64,000 nt of DNA from a bacterium (GCA_030824495.1 JAVBXP010000015.1:161372-225371), one strand, 5' to 3'; positions 1-10,572 are shown, numbered from the stretch's first letter. The notes: generated by a model from the sequence alone, not told the origin. Numbers and translations: made by a program.

Positions 1-183
1 TTTGTCATCGACCTCGGTGACGTACTGGCGTTCGACCGTGTCGAGCACGTCGCCGAACAGTTCCAGCATCTTGTAGGTCTTCGCCTTGGGCTGAGCGGAG
101 GCGTAGGCCTGCTGGCTCACATAGGCCATGGAACCAGCGCCGAGCACAAAGGCCGTCGCTCCGATCAGAAGATACTTTCGCAT
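1..183 (-). CDS. ctpA: S41-family carboxy-terminal processing protease, N-terminal fragment
   Basis: Only the first 61 codons are inside the window; the gene runs off the left edge. It starts at ATG (complement of 181-183) and encodes MRKYLLIGATAFVLGAGS, a signal-anchor or signal peptide, followed by a segment ending in LDTVERQYVTEVDD, typical of the N-terminus of periplasmic CtpA proteases just before the PDZ domain. These serine proteases trim periplasmic and envelope proteins. It lies directly downstream of an EnvC-like gene on the same strand, the usual alphaproteobacterial arrangement. The catalytic Ser/Lys region is not in the window, so the call rests on the N-terminus and context. Confidence 0.75.
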   Translation of the reverse strand, partial: MRKYLLIGATAFVLGAGSMAYVSQQAYASAQPKAKTYKMLELFGDVLDTVERQYVTEVDDK

Positions 184-276
184 ATCAGGCCCTTAAGCCT
201 CCCTTGCGGCGGAACTGCGCCGCACAGCGTTCGAAGTTCCACGTTCCACACCAATTCCGGCGGAATTGGTTCGCAT

Positions 277-1131
277 TTATTCCGTCTTGTTTCCCAACCA
301 CTTGGCCGGGTCGACAGGGACGCCGCGTTCGCGGACTTCCAGATAGAGTTCAGATGGGGATTGTCGTCCATCCGTCATCCACCCGACAGGCGATCCGGCC
401 GCGACTGATTGTCCGATACCAACGGTCGCTCGATCGAGGCCAGCCAGAACCAGATGGTAGCCACCGGGCAGACGCAAGATCAATATTACCCCCCAACCCT
501 TAACTGGCCCCACATATTGCACCAGACCCTCGCTCGGCGCGGTGACAGGCGCGCCCTTCTGGGCGTCGATGATGATGCCTGTGGACTCGCCGCCGCCGGT
601 CAACGCCTCGCCATAGCCGTGAGTGATCGGCCCCTTGGCGGGCGCCAGCAGCGCCACCGGCGGCGTGATCGGGCCAAATTCCAGCGGCGCCGCGCCGGGC
701 GGGGTGGCTTCAAGGCGTTCGCGGTGCTCGGCCAGTTGGGAGTCGTTGGTGAAGAGGGCTTCGCTGGCGACCGCGGCCAGGCGGCGCTGGCGAGCGATCT
801 CGGCGGCCTCGCCGGCATAGACCTTGGCGCGGCGCTGCAGCTCGGGGGTGATGGCCTTGACCAGGATCGCGGCGCGAACCGCCTGGGTGGCGTCCTGAGG
901 GCTGACCATCAGGGCGGGCGGGGGATCGCGCCGAAACTGCGCCAGGGCGGTCAGCAGCCGGGCCATTCGGTTAAGATTGCGGCCCTGTTCGGCGTTCAGC
1001 ACCGTCTCGCGGACGTTCAGGCGCTCAAGCTGCATGCGGTCATCGGCCGCGGCGTAGGCGATCGCCGCCACGCCCAGGCTGAGGGCGAGGGCGCAGGTCA
1101 CCGGAAGGGCCAGGCCGCGGCGGAGCATCAT
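277..1131 (-). CDS. EnvC-like murein hydrolase activator (degenerate LytM/M23 domain)
   Basis: 284 aa starting at MMLRRGLALPV, with a hydrophobic signal segment in the first 30 residues, a charged helical (probable coiled-coil) region to about residue 150, and a C-terminal LytM/M23 fold (THGYGEA... to PAKWLG). The zinc and catalytic residues of active M23 peptidases are not preserved: the usual final HxH is LYLEV here, and the segment YHLVLAGLD lacks the normal YAHL histidine. That is the pattern of non-catalytic EnvC/LdpF-type proteins, which activate amidases during septum splitting. A longer upstream reading frame exists but would overlap rlmH; the chosen start leaves 31 bases after rlmH. 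Confidence 0.82.
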   Translation of the reverse strand: MMLRRGLALPVTCALALSLGVAAIAYAAADDRMQLERLNVRETVLNAEQGRNLNRMARLLTALAQFRRDPPPALMVSPQDATQAVRAAILVKAITPELQRRAKVYAGEAAEIARQRRLAAVASEALFTNDSQLAEHRERLEATPPGAAPLEFGPITPPVALLAPAKGPITHGYGEALTGGGESTGIIIDAQKGAPVTAPSEGLVQYVGPVKGWGVILILRLPGGYHLVLAGLDRATVGIGQSVAAGSPVGWMTDGRQSPSELYLEVRERGVPVDPAKWLGNKTE

Positions 1132-1162
1132 CGTTCTGGGATAGACCTTGAGGCCATGGCCC

Positions 1163-1627
1163 TCAATCGCGGTGATAGGGACTGCCGGATAGAATAGTGA
1201 CGGCGCGATAGACCTGCTCGGCCAGCATGGCGCGGGCCATGGCGTGCGGCCAGGTCTGCGGGCCGAAGGCGAGCTTGCCCTTGGCCTGCTCCAGCACCGA
1301 CGGGTCCAGCCCATCGGCGCCGCCGATCACGAACACCATCTTGCGTACGCCGTCGTCGCGCAGGCGCGCGATCTCGGCGGCGAAGGCGCGGGACGCCCGG
1401 GCCGTACCATGTTCATCGCAGGCGATGACGTAGGCGCCTTCGAGGTGCGGACGCAGCACCTCGGCTTCCGGGGCCTTGCCCGGCTTCTTCGCCTCGACCT
1501 CAATGACCTCGACCGGGCCAAGACCCAGCGAGCGGCCAGCAGCGGTCGCGCGATCAACGTAGAGTTTGACGAGATCGACCTCGGGCGAGCGTGTCAGCCG
1601 CCCGACGGCCAGAATGGCTATCTTCAG
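1163..1627 (-). CDS. rlmH: 23S rRNA (pseudouridine1915-N3)-methyltransferase RlmH
   Basis: 154 aa SPOUT methyltransferase that modifies pseudouridine 1915 in helix 69 of 23S rRNA. Reading from CTG at 1627 gives the family N-terminus (M)KIAILAVGRL, and the C-terminal knot FVIGGADGLD...MRAMLAEQVYRA-like region ending SPYHRD is intact. No ATG, GTG or TTG lies near the conserved N-terminus; the nearest (GTG, 1459) would delete about 56 residues. The CTG overlaps the rsfS stop (C-TGA), suggesting translational coupling. Length matches the family (about 155 aa). The initiation codon is inferred from alignment to the usual N-terminus and from the overlap. Confidence 0.9.
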   Translation of the reverse strand: MKIAILAVGRLTRSPEVDLVKLYVDRATAAGRSLGLGPVEVIEVEAKKPGKAPEAEVLRPHLEGAYVIACDEHGTARASRAFAAEIARLRDDGVRKMVFVIGGADGLDPSVLEQAKGKLAFGPQTWPHAMARAMLAEQVYRAVTILSGSPYHRD

Positions 1628-2040
1628 GAGGCCTGCGTCCGGTGCGGGGCGTCGACCGACCAGATCTTCTCGATGTTGTAGAACTGGCGCACTTCGGGGC
1701 GGAACAGATGGATGATGATGTCACCCGTATCGATCAGCACCCAGTCACAGTGCGGCAGACCCTCAACGCGAGCCTTGCCGTAACCGGCTTCCTTGAGGGC
1801 GCGCAGCAGGTGATCCGCCAGAGCGCCGACGTGACGATGCGAGCGGCCCGACGCGACGATAAGTCCGTCAGCTACGGCGCTCTTGCCTTTCAGGTCGATG
1901 AAAACAACATCCTGCGCCTTGTCGTCGTCGAGACGCGCCAGGATGAGATCTCCGAGGGCGACGATCTTCGCCTCGGTTTCGGGAGAGGCCGCCTTAAACG
2001 GGGCTTCTTCATGCGCACTAGGCGCGGGGTCAGGGCTCAG
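1624..2040 (-). CDS. rsfS: ribosomal silencing factor RsfS
   Basis: 138 aa RsfS/Iojap protein, which binds L14 on the large subunit and blocks subunit joining in starvation. The core DLKGKSAVADGLIVASGRS, the segment GLPHCDWVLIDTGDI and VRQFYNIEKIW are all present. An in-frame TAG sits just upstream and no ATG, GTG or TTG occurs between it and the conserved domain. The only plausible start is CTG at 2040, preceded at eight bases by AAAGGAG. The gene precedes rlmH with overlapping stop and start, the common rsfS-rlmH pairing. An unusual start codon means automatic annotation may miss or truncate it. Confidence 0.9.
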   Translation of the reverse strand: MSPDPAPSAHEEAPFKAASPETEAKIVALGDLILARLDDDKAQDVVFIDLKGKSAVADGLIVASGRSHRHVGALADHLLRALKEAGYGKARVEGLPHCDWVLIDTGDIIIHLFRPEVRQFYNIEKIWSVDAPHRTQAS

Positions 2041-2130
2041 CGGGGTCGCTCCTTTGTTGCCTCGCTAGAGGAGACATAGCATAGGAAGACGCTTCGGTCA
2101 GCCCAACTCGCAAAGTCCTCAAATAGGCGG

Positions 2131-2790
2131 CTAAGCCCCACCTTGTCGCATACGCTCGCGCAATGCGCTAGAGGATTGAAAATTAAGCGGTCCGGTCAGG
2201 AAAACCCATCTCGGCGGGTCGGCGCCGGGGAGCAGCCTGGCCTGCTGTGACGGCGCCCGGGCATGGGCGAACCGGCGGGCGGCCGGCGAGAACCGGCTCT
2301 TCAGTGAGATCCACGGTCGCGACACGACGGCCACCGGAACCTCGGCCATGATCTGGGTCCAGCCCCGCCAGCGGTGGAATGTCGCAAGACTGTCGGCGCC
2401 CATGATCCAGACGAAGTGGACGCCGGGGAATCGCGCCTTGAGGGCGCGCAGGGTGTCGATGGTGTATTGCGAGCCGAAGCGGGTCTCGGCGTCGCTGACG
2501 ATCATGCTGCGGCCGCTGACCACGCGGCGGACGCCTTCCATCCGCTCGGCCAGGCTGGCGGTTTCGTGAGACGATTTCAGCGGGTTTTGCGGCGAGACCA
2601 GCCAGATCACCCGGTCCAGGCCCAGGCGACGGCGTGCGGTTTCCGCCACGTGCGCGTGCCCCTCATGGGCCGGGTTGAACGAGCCGCCATAGAGGCCGAC
2701 CCGCATGCCCGGCCGCAAATCGAAGCCGAGCTGCAGGGCCGCCGGACGGCCCGCCATGGGCCGGCGCCTAGCGGCGCCGGCGAACCACAC
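2131..2790 (-). CDS. nadD: nicotinate-nucleotide adenylyltransferase NadD
   Basis: Transfers AMP to nicotinate mononucleotide in NAD synthesis. The nucleotidyltransferase signature GLYGGSFNPAHEGH is near the N-terminus (about residues 32-45), the central FVWIMGADSLATFHRW motif is present, and the C-terminal ISSTxIR equivalent reads FQSSSALRERM. The start shown is GTG at 2790, which has GAGGA five bases upstream; ATG at 2757 (MAGRPAALQ) is an alternative with a poorer ribosome site. It follows proA by 15 bases, so the two are probably cotranscribed. Confidence 0.92.
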   Translation of the reverse strand: MWFAGAARRRPMAGRPAALQLGFDLRPGMRVGLYGGSFNPAHEGHAHVAETARRRLGLDRVIWLVSPQNPLKSSHETASLAERMEGVRRVVSGRSMIVSDAETRFGSQYTIDTLRALKARFPGVHFVWIMGADSLATFHRWRGWTQIMAEVPVAVVSRPWISLKSRFSPAARRFAHARAPSQQARLLPGADPPRWVFLTGPLNFQSSSALRERMRQGGA

Positions 2791-2805
2791 GGGGTCCTCG
2801 CAGGC

Positions 2806-4374
2806 TCAAAGCGGCTTTGCCGTGCCGGGATTGCGGTCGAGGTCGAGATCGGTCTGGCGCACCCTGGCGCGGACCGTGAACACGCCGTCGCCCGATAGGA
2901 CGCCGGCGCGGGCGAACAGCCGGCCATGCTCCCAGTTCGAGAGTCCCAGCTCGGGGCGGTTCAGGGCGAACTGGCCGTCCACCCAGCGCGTGAAGCCGTC
3001 GCCGACGAACGGCGCGTTGATCGCCGCGTAGAACGCCTCGTGCGCGGCGCGGTCTTCGGCGATCAGGCTGGCGGCGAACTGGGGGCTGTATCGGTTGAAC
3101 AGGGCCACGGCCTCCGCGGCGGTCTCGACGACCACCAGGGTGAGCTCGGGAGTCTCTTCCCACTCCCATTCGTGGCCAAGCTCGGCCAATGGCAGCAGTT
3201 CGACCTGCGGCTCTTCGACCGGGCCTTCAGCGCGGCCGACAGTGATCCGGGCTGACCGCCAGGCTTCGGGCAGGTAGGTTTCGGCGCCTTGGACAACATG
3301 CAGCTTTACGCCGCTGCGGCGCTGGCCGGCGGCGGTCAGGGCGTCCAGGAAGGCCGGCACGAGGTCGGCGGCGCGCTCGCGGACGATGGCGCAGACGTTC
3401 AGCGTGTTGCAGACCTTGCGATCCAGCGAGTGATAGACGGCCGCCTTGAAGCGTTCGGCCTCAGCGCTGGCGTCGGCCACCATCCAGGCGCCGCCCGTGC
3501 CGTGCAGGCTGACGGGCGCGCCGGCCTGGCGGGCGATGGCGCCCAGCTGGGCGACGGCCGGGCCGGACCCGCGGGCGACGGCCAGGGCCAGGCGCGGATC
3601 GGAGAACATGGCCCAGCCGGCGGCGTGTTCGGGGCTGTCGACCAGCGCGGCCGAACCCTCGGGCAGGCCAGCGGCCTTGAGGGCGGGATCTAGAGCGTGG
3701 TCGACGATGGCGCGGGCGGTGCCGAGCGCGTCGGAGCCGATGCGGAACACCACGGTATTACCGGTCCGCAGCACGCCGGTGGCGTCGGCGAAGACATTGG
3801 GGCGGCCTTCGAAGACGAAACCGACCACGCCCAGCGGGGCGGCGACCTGTTCGACGCTCCAGCCAGCGTGATCGACCCGTTCGATGACGCGGCCGCGCGC
3901 GGCGGGGGAGTCGCGCCACACCTGCAGGCCGGCGATCATGTCGGCGCGCATGGCGTCGCTGACGCTCAGGCGGGTGGTGGAGCGGCCGCGGGCCTGGGCG
4001 CGGGTCACGTCCTGCGCATTGGCCTGGGCGATCGCGCCCCAGATGGCGTCGTCGGCGAGATTGGCCGCGAAGGCTTCGAAGAATTGGGTGACGGCGGCGT
4101 CGGACGCATTGGCCAGGCCATCGAAGGCGGCGTGGGCGCGGCCGACAGCGCCCGCGGCGATCGCCTGGACGGAGGCTGGGATGTGCAGCAGATCGCCGGT
4201 TTCCTGCACGACGACCAGACGGTCGCCGGGTTGGAAGGCTGCAGCCAGGGCGTCAGGCACCAGGGCTACGCGGTCGCCGCCGAACGGAATGGGCATGCCG
4301 GCGACAAGCGTCTCCAGCCGCGCCGTCGTCTTGGCGCCCGCCTCAACCTTCGTTCTCGCCGTCGCGTCGTCCAT
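2806..4374 (-). CDS. proA: glutamate-5-semialdehyde dehydrogenase (gamma-glutamyl phosphate reductase), N-terminally extended
   Basis: 522 aa aldehyde dehydrogenase superfamily protein, second step of proline synthesis, converting gamma-glutamyl phosphate to the semialdehyde with NADPH. Family landmarks include PLGVVGFVFEGRPNVFADA, GNTVVFRIGSDA, the catalytic cysteine region DRKVCNTLNV, and the C-terminal FNRYSPQFAASLIAED. Typical ProA is about 420 aa; here roughly 75-100 extra N-terminal residues precede the recognisable domain (AFQPGDRLVVVQETGDLLH). They lie in the same frame without a convincing internal start. Next to proB, so the two proline enzymes are paired. Confidence 0.88.
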   Translation of the reverse strand: MDDATARTKVEAGAKTTARLETLVAGMPIPFGGDRVALVPDALAAAFQPGDRLVVVQETGDLLHIPASVQAIAAGAVGRAHAAFDGLANASDAAVTQFFEAFAANLADDAIWGAIAQANAQDVTRAQARGRSTTRLSVSDAMRADMIAGLQVWRDSPAARGRVIERVDHAGWSVEQVAAPLGVVGFVFEGRPNVFADATGVLRTGNTVVFRIGSDALGTARAIVDHALDPALKAAGLPEGSAALVDSPEHAAGWAMFSDPRLALAVARGSGPAVAQLGAIARQAGAPVSLHGTGGAWMVADASAEAERFKAAVYHSLDRKVCNTLNVCAIVRERAADLVPAFLDALTAAGQRRSGVKLHVVQGAETYLPEAWRSARITVGRAEGPVEEPQVELLPLAELGHEWEWEETPELTLVVVETAAEAVALFNRYSPQFAASLIAEDRAAHEAFYAAINAPFVGDGFTRWVDGQFALNRPELGLSNWEHGRLFARAGVLSGDGVFTVRARVRQTDLDLDRNPGTAKPL

Positions 4375-4436
4375 TGCGCCCTAATGCTCAGTTTGAGGTT
4401 TAGTAGGCCCCTTTGGGCTGCGTCGCAAATCGCCGA

Positions 4437-5563
4437 TCAGGCTGGCGCGACCACCGGGCTCAGGGCCAGGTCGTCGGCGTGGATCAGCGGTCCCGACGTG
4501 AAGCCCAGCACCGCCTCGATGGCGTCGGACTTCAGACCCCGGATGCGGTCGGCGTCGCCGGAGTCGTAGCGGGCGATGCCGCGGCCGATTTCCCGGCCGG
4601 TCTCGTCAGCGACCACTACGGCGTCGCCCTTGCCAAAGCGGCCCTCGACCGCGCGGACCCCTGCGGCCAGCAGGCTTTTTCCGGTGGCCAGAGCCCGAGC
4701 AGCCCCGGCGTCGACGACCAGGGCGCCGGACGGCGCGAGCGAGCCGGCGATCCAGGCCTTGTAGGCGGCAGCGACGGAAACCGAGGGGGCAATGACGGTG
4801 GCCAGTTCCCCCGCCTCGATGGCTGCCAGCGGCGCGGGGCGACGCCCCAGGGTGATGACGGTGGCGCAGCCGGCCGACTGGGCGATGCGGGCGGCGGCGA
4901 TCTTGGTGGCCATTCCCCCGGTGCCGACCCCGGCGGCGGCGTTCGCGCCCCCGGCCATGGCCTCGATCTGCGGCGTCAGTTGGCTGATGCGCGGCATGTG
5001 CTGGGCGGCGGGATCATGGCGAGGATCGGCGGTGTAGAGGCCGTCGATGTCCGACAGCAGCACCAGCACGTCGGCGCCGATCATCTGGGCGACGCGCGCG
5101 GCCAGGCGATCATTGTCGCCGTAGCGAATTTCTTCGGTGACGACGGTGTCGTTCTCGTTGACCACCGGCACCACGCCCAGGTCGAGCAGGGTGGAGAGCG
5201 TGGCGTGGGCGTTCAGCCAGCGACGGCGGATCTCGGTGTCGTCACGGGTCAGCAGCACCTGGGCGGCGGAAATTCCGTGCGGCTCGAGGGCTTCTTCCCA
5301 GGCGCGCATCAGGGCCGACTGGCCGGCGGCGGCGCAGGCCTGTTTCTCGGGCAGGGTCAGGGCGCGGCGGCCCATTTTCAGGCGGCGGCGGCCCAGCGCC
5401 ACAGCGCCGGACGACACCACCAGCACCTGCTGGCCCCTCGCTCGTAGACGCGCCAGGTCAGCCGCGAAGGCCGCCAGCCATGCCGTGTCGGGACCATCCT
5501 CGCCGGCGACCAGGGCCGAGCCGAGCTTGACGACGATCCGCTTGGCCTGCGTCAGCCCGCTCA

Positions 5564-5564
<1 letters not shown>
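4437..5564 (-). CDS. proB: glutamate 5-kinase
   Basis: 375 aa. Phosphorylates glutamate in the first, feedback-regulated step of proline synthesis. An amino-acid kinase domain occupies about residues 8-255 ([45 protein letters not shown]) and a C-terminal PUA domain follows from about 275 ([33 protein letters not shown]). The start overlaps the obgE stop by one base (TGATG), which implies coupling, and proA follows 62 bases after. Confidence 0.95.
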
Positions 5565-7277
<1,713 letters not shown>

Positions 7278-7320
7278 GGTCTGCCTCCCGGCCCTCTCCT
7301 GGGGCCCTTTCGAAAACAAC

Positions 7321-7351
7321 AAGGGGGAGTCCGGCGACCGGACTCCCCCTT
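7321..7351 (-). terminator. intrinsic terminator after rplU-rpmA
   Basis: Perfect 14-base arms AAGGGGGAGTCCGG/CCGGACTCCCCCTT around CGA. On the minus strand the hairpin is followed by TTGTTGTTTTC. It lies 54 bases past the rpmA stop and before the GNAT start. Confidence 0.85.
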
Positions 7352-7404
7352 GGAAGTTCTCTGCCCGGTTCGCCTAGCGGCGGGCCCGGGTGATGAGGCT
7401 CGCC

Positions 7405-7668
7405 TTAGTTCGCTTCAGCCACGACCACGTTCACGTAGGTGCGGTCGTTGCGCTTGGTGATGAATTTCACGGCGCCATCGGCGGTCGCGAAGAGGGTGTG
7501 GTCCTTGCCGATGCCGACATTGGCGCCCGGATAGAACTTGGTGCCGCGTTGGCGCACGATGATGTTGCCGCCAACGACGGACTCACCACCAAATTTCTTC
7601 ACGCCGAGACGGCGGCCAGCTGAGTCGCGACCGTTGCGCGAAGAGCCGCCAGATTTCTTGTGAGCCAT
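7405..7668 (-). CDS. rpmA: 50S ribosomal protein L27
   Basis: 87 aa, starting [18 protein letters not shown] and continuing [37 protein letters not shown]. The N-terminal tail reaches the peptidyl transferase centre. Length and sequence are typical of L27. It follows rplU by 31 bases on the same strand and is followed by a strong terminator. Confidence 0.98.
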   Translation of the reverse strand: MAHKKSGGSSRNGRDSAGRRLGVKKFGGESVVGGNIIVRQRGTKFYPGANVGIGKDHTLFATADGAVKFITKRNDRTYVNVVVAEAN

Positions 7669-7699
7669 AGCTCTCTCCTAACTCTCTAGAACGCTGCGC

Positions 7700-8239
7700 T
7701 TAGACGGCGGCGTCGTCGGACGACTTGGCGGCGGCCTTCTTAGGCGCAGCCTTCTTGGCCGGGGCTTCGTCGGTCGCAGCAGCGGCCTTCGGAGCTTTCG
7801 CCTTGGCCGGAGCGGCCGGGGCGGCGGCTTCCAGTTCGGCGACCACGTTCTTCAGGTTGCGGGCGCGAGCGTCCAGCAGGGCCTTCGGGGTGAGATCGAC
7901 GGTGCCGTCCCACTTGTCGGTCTTGCCGGCGCCGGCGACCGAGGTCACGCGCAGGACGCTCTCGTGCTGACGATGGCCCTTCGTGCGGCGATAGCCCTGG
8001 CGACGGATCTTCTTGAAGATCTTCACCTTCTCGCCCTTGCGGGTTTCGATGAGGGTGGCCGAGACTTGAGCGCCGTCCACGAGCGGAGCGCCCAGCGTGA
8101 TGGCCTCGCCATCACCGAGCATCAGGACGTCGCCGAAGGCGACCTCCGCACCGGGTTCACCGTCGAGCTTTTCGACAACCAGCAGGTCGCCGGCTTGGAC
8201 CCGGTACTGCTTTCCGCCGGTTTTGATCACCGCGTACAT
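7700..8239 (-). CDS. rplU: 50S ribosomal protein L21 with Ala/Lys/Pro-rich tail
   Basis: 179 aa. Residues 1-103 are ordinary L21 (MYAVIKTGGKQYRVQAGD, KIFKKIRRQGYRRTKGHRQHE). The rest is an alanine-, lysine- and proline-rich low-complexity tail (for example APAKAKAPKAAAATDEAPAK), about 75 residues longer than the E. coli protein. Such tails are common in Caulobacterales L21 and their role is unknown. First gene of the rplU-rpmA unit. Confidence 0.97.
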   Translation of the reverse strand: MYAVIKTGGKQYRVQAGDLLVVEKLDGEPGAEVAFGDVLMLGDGEAITLGAPLVDGAQVSATLIETRKGEKVKIFKKIRRQGYRRTKGHRQHESVLRVTSVAGAGKTDKWDGTVDLTPKALLDARARNLKNVVAELEAAAPAAPAKAKAPKAAAATDEAPAKKAAPKKAAAKSSDDAAV

Positions 8240-8332
8240 GGTTAGCGCCTTGAGACTGTAGCAAAATGGATTGCGCCCGCGAGATAACCCGCGGACGAGA
8301 GGCGCGGACTTATACAGAGCGACCCGTAGGAG

Positions 8333-9217
8333 TCAACGCGCCTGCCGTGTTTCTACTGTCACATGACTGAGGCCTGGTAATCCGGCCAGTCGGGCGCGGT
8401 AAATCTCGGCCGATTGGGGGGTGACGGACTCCACCACGACGATCGCGGCGTGGTGTCCAGGACCCAGGCGCCAGAGGTGCAGGTCAAGCAGGCGCTCGCC
8501 CTCGGACTGCAGGCGCGCACGGATTTCGGCGGTCAGCTCGGGCGAGGGGTTGATGTCCAGCAGCACCGCGCCGGTCCGGCTCATTAGTCGCCATGCGAAG
8601 TGGGCCAGGAGGACCGCGCCGGCCAGGCCGGCCAGACTGTCGGCCCAGACCCAGTCGAACAATAGTCCGAGACCGAGCCCGGCGATGGCCAGGGCCGAGA
8701 CGACGGCGTCGCCGGCCAGATGCAGGTGGGCGGCCGACAGGTTCAGGTCGCCGTCGCGGTCGTGCGCATGCTTGTGAATAGGCCGCAGCAGCCAGACGCA
8801 GATAAGATTGATGGCCAGGGCCGCGCCGGCCAGGGGCAGGGCGCCGTCATAGGCGACGGGCGCCGGCTCCAGCAGGCGGTGGCCGCTCTCTATGGCGATC
8901 ATGACGGCGCTGACCGCCAGGACGGCTGCATTGGCGAAGCCGGCCAGATAGCCGAGCTTGCCTGTGCCGAATGAAAAGCGCGGATCGTCGGCGAATTTGC
9001 GCGCCAGCCGATAGGCGCCGGCGGCGACCACCAGGGCCGCGACATGGGCCCCCATGTGGAGGCCGTTGGCGATCAGCGCCATGGAATTGAAGATGAAGCC
9101 GCCGACAAGCTGGGCCGCCAGGGTGAGCACGCAGATGCCCGCCACGATCCAGGTGCGCCGCTCATTATGCGCGTGATCGGCGCCCAGATAGACGCGATCG
9201 GCCCGGAAGCCGTCCAT
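8333..9217 (-). CDS. CDF-family cation efflux transporter (DmeF-like)
   Basis: 294 aa starting MDGFRADRVYLGADHAHNER, with AAGGACAG four bases upstream of the ATG; a GTG at 9250 is a possible longer start. The protein has about six membrane segments with CDF metal-site sequences: NSMALIANGLHMGAHVAAL (TM2) and HLAGDAVVSALAIAG (TM5), plus a His-bearing loop HKHAHDRDGD. CDF proteins export Zn, Co or Ni by proton antiport; DmeF members favour Co/Ni/Zn. It diverges from a CobW-type metallochaperone, and a Zur-like palindrome lies between them, so a role in zinc or cobalt homeostasis is likely. Confidence 0.85.
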   Translation of the reverse strand: MDGFRADRVYLGADHAHNERRTWIVAGICVLTLAAQLVGGFIFNSMALIANGLHMGAHVAALVVAAGAYRLARKFADDPRFSFGTGKLGYLAGFANAAVLAVSAVMIAIESGHRLLEPAPVAYDGALPLAGAALAINLICVWLLRPIHKHAHDRDGDLNLSAAHLHLAGDAVVSALAIAGLGLGLLFDWVWADSLAGLAGAVLLAHFAWRLMSRTGAVLLDINPSPELTAEIRARLQSEGERLLDLHLWRLGPGHHAAIVVVESVTPQSAEIYRARLAGLPGLSHVTVETRQAR

Positions 9218-9288
9218 CTGTCCTTGTCGTTCGGGCGCGGAGGCGGTCACAAGGTCTCTTTTATAGGGCGGCGGCAGCCGTGGTTCGG

Positions 9289-9303
9289 TGTTATTCGATA
9301 ACA
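9289..9303. promoter_or_regulatory. candidate Zur operator
   Basis: TGTTATTCGATAACA, a perfect 6+6 inverted repeat with a three-base centre. It matches the general alphaproteobacterial Zur box pattern (TGTTATA-type half-sites). It lies 72 bases from the CDF start and 63 bases from the CobW-family start, between two divergent metal-homeostasis genes. Confidence 0.6.
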
Positions 9304-9365
9304 GTATGCGGCGGTCAAGCGATCGAAGGCCGCAGCCTGTTGGCTTGTTCCCTTTCAATGACTAG

Positions 9366-10439
9366 ATGACGTCCATGACCGACAAGACACCCGTCACCGT
9401 CCTCACCGGCTATCTCGGCGCAGGCAAGACCACGCTTCTCAATCGCATCCTCACTGAGGACCACGGCAAGAAATACGCCGTGATCGTCAACGAGTTCGGC
9501 GAAGTGGGCATCGACAACGACCTGATCGTCGGCGCCGACGAAGAAGTGTTCGAGATGAACAACGGCTGCGTCTGCTGCACGGTGCGCGGCGACCTGATCC
9601 GGGTGCTCTCGGGCCTGATGAAGCGCAAGGGCAAGTTCGACGCCATCATCGTCGAGACCACCGGCTTGGCCGATCCCGGTCCGGTCGCCCAGACCTTCTT
9701 CGTCGATGACGACGTCAAGGCGCGGACCCAGCTCGACAGCGTCACCACCGTGGTCGACGCCAAGCACCTGCCGTTGCGACTGGCCGACTCCCGTGAGGCG
9801 GTCGAGCAGATCGCCTTCGCCGACCAGATCGTGCTGAACAAGACCGACCTGGTCACCGAGGCCGAGCTGAAAAGCGTCGAGGCGGCGATCCGCCGGCTGA
9901 ACCCGCTGGCTCCGATCCACCGCGCCCAGCGCTCGAACGTCCCGCTGGACGCCATCCTTGGCCGTGGGGGCTTTGATCTGGCCCGCATCGTCGAGGTGCA
10001 GCCTGAATTCCTGAATCCGGCTCATGGTGAGCCGGGTCACGTACACGATGAGGATTGCGACCATGATCACGACCATCATCATCACGGCGACCACGATCAC
10101 CACGGCCACGATCATCATGATCACGAAGACCATGCGGCTGCGGCGGGCATACGCGGCATCTCGCTCACGCTGAATAAGCCGATCCACGGCCAGCGAGTCA
10201 CCGCCTGGCTGAACAAGGTGCTGGAAGAGCAGGGCCCTGACATCCTGCGCGCCAAGGGGATCCTGGATGTCGCCGGCGAAAACCGCCGACTGGTGTTCCA
10301 GGCCGTGCACATGATTCTGGAAGGCGACTTCCAGGGCGACTGGAAGGAAGGCGACAACCGCTACAGCCGCCTGGTGTTCATCGGCCGCAATCTGGACGAA
10401 GCCAAACTGCGCGAGGGCTTTGAGGCCTGCGCCGCGTAA
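9366..10439 (+). CDS. CobW/COG0523 G3E-family GTPase, His-rich zinc metallochaperone
   Basis: 357 aa. P-loop [12 protein letters not shown] (about residues 15-26), the metal-binding [13 protein letters not shown] motif (about 65-77), NKTD for guanine recognition (about 158), and a long histidine/aspartate-rich loop (about residues 224-256, with runs such as [20 protein letters not shown]) before the CobW C-terminal domain. This is the layout of the COG0523 proteins ZigA/YeiR, which deliver zinc under limitation, rather than cobalamin-specific CobW. The upstream Zur-like box supports zinc regulation. No cobalamin genes are nearby. Confidence 0.88.
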   Translation: MTSMTDKTPVTVLTGYLGAGKTTLLNRILTEDHGKKYAVIVNEFGEVGIDNDLIVGADEEVFEMNNGCVCCTVRGDLIRVLSGLMKRKGKFDAIIVETTGLADPGPVAQTFFVDDDVKARTQLDSVTTVVDAKHLPLRLADSREAVEQIAFADQIVLNKTDLVTEAELKSVEAAIRRLNPLAPIHRAQRSNVPLDAILGRGGFDLARIVEVQPEFLNPAHGEPGHVHDEDCDHDHDHHHHGDHDHHGHDHHDHEDHAAAAGIRGISLTLNKPIHGQRVTAWLNKVLEEQGPDILRAKGILDVAGENRRLVFQAVHMILEGDFQGDWKEGDNRYSRLVFIGRNLDEAKLREGFEACAA

Positions 10440-10449
10440 GGCGCCAACC

Positions 10450-10572
10450 CGTTTCGTCATCCTCCGGGCTGGCGAAGCGAGATCCGGGGCACCCAAGCGG
10501 GCTCACCACATTCTGCGAAGTCACCTTGGGTCCCACGGATCAGTTTGCGGCTGACCGGAGGATGACGAAGCG
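10450..10572. repeat. intergenic inverted-repeat element (copy 1)
   Basis: About 123 bases whose ends form near-complementary arms (CGTTTCGTCATCCTCCGG and CCGGAGGATGACGAAGCG, one mismatch). Internally there is a second imperfect pairing around GATCCGGGGCACCCAAG and CTTGGGTCCCACGGATC. Same architecture as the copies at 14898 and 17010. Confidence 0.75.
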
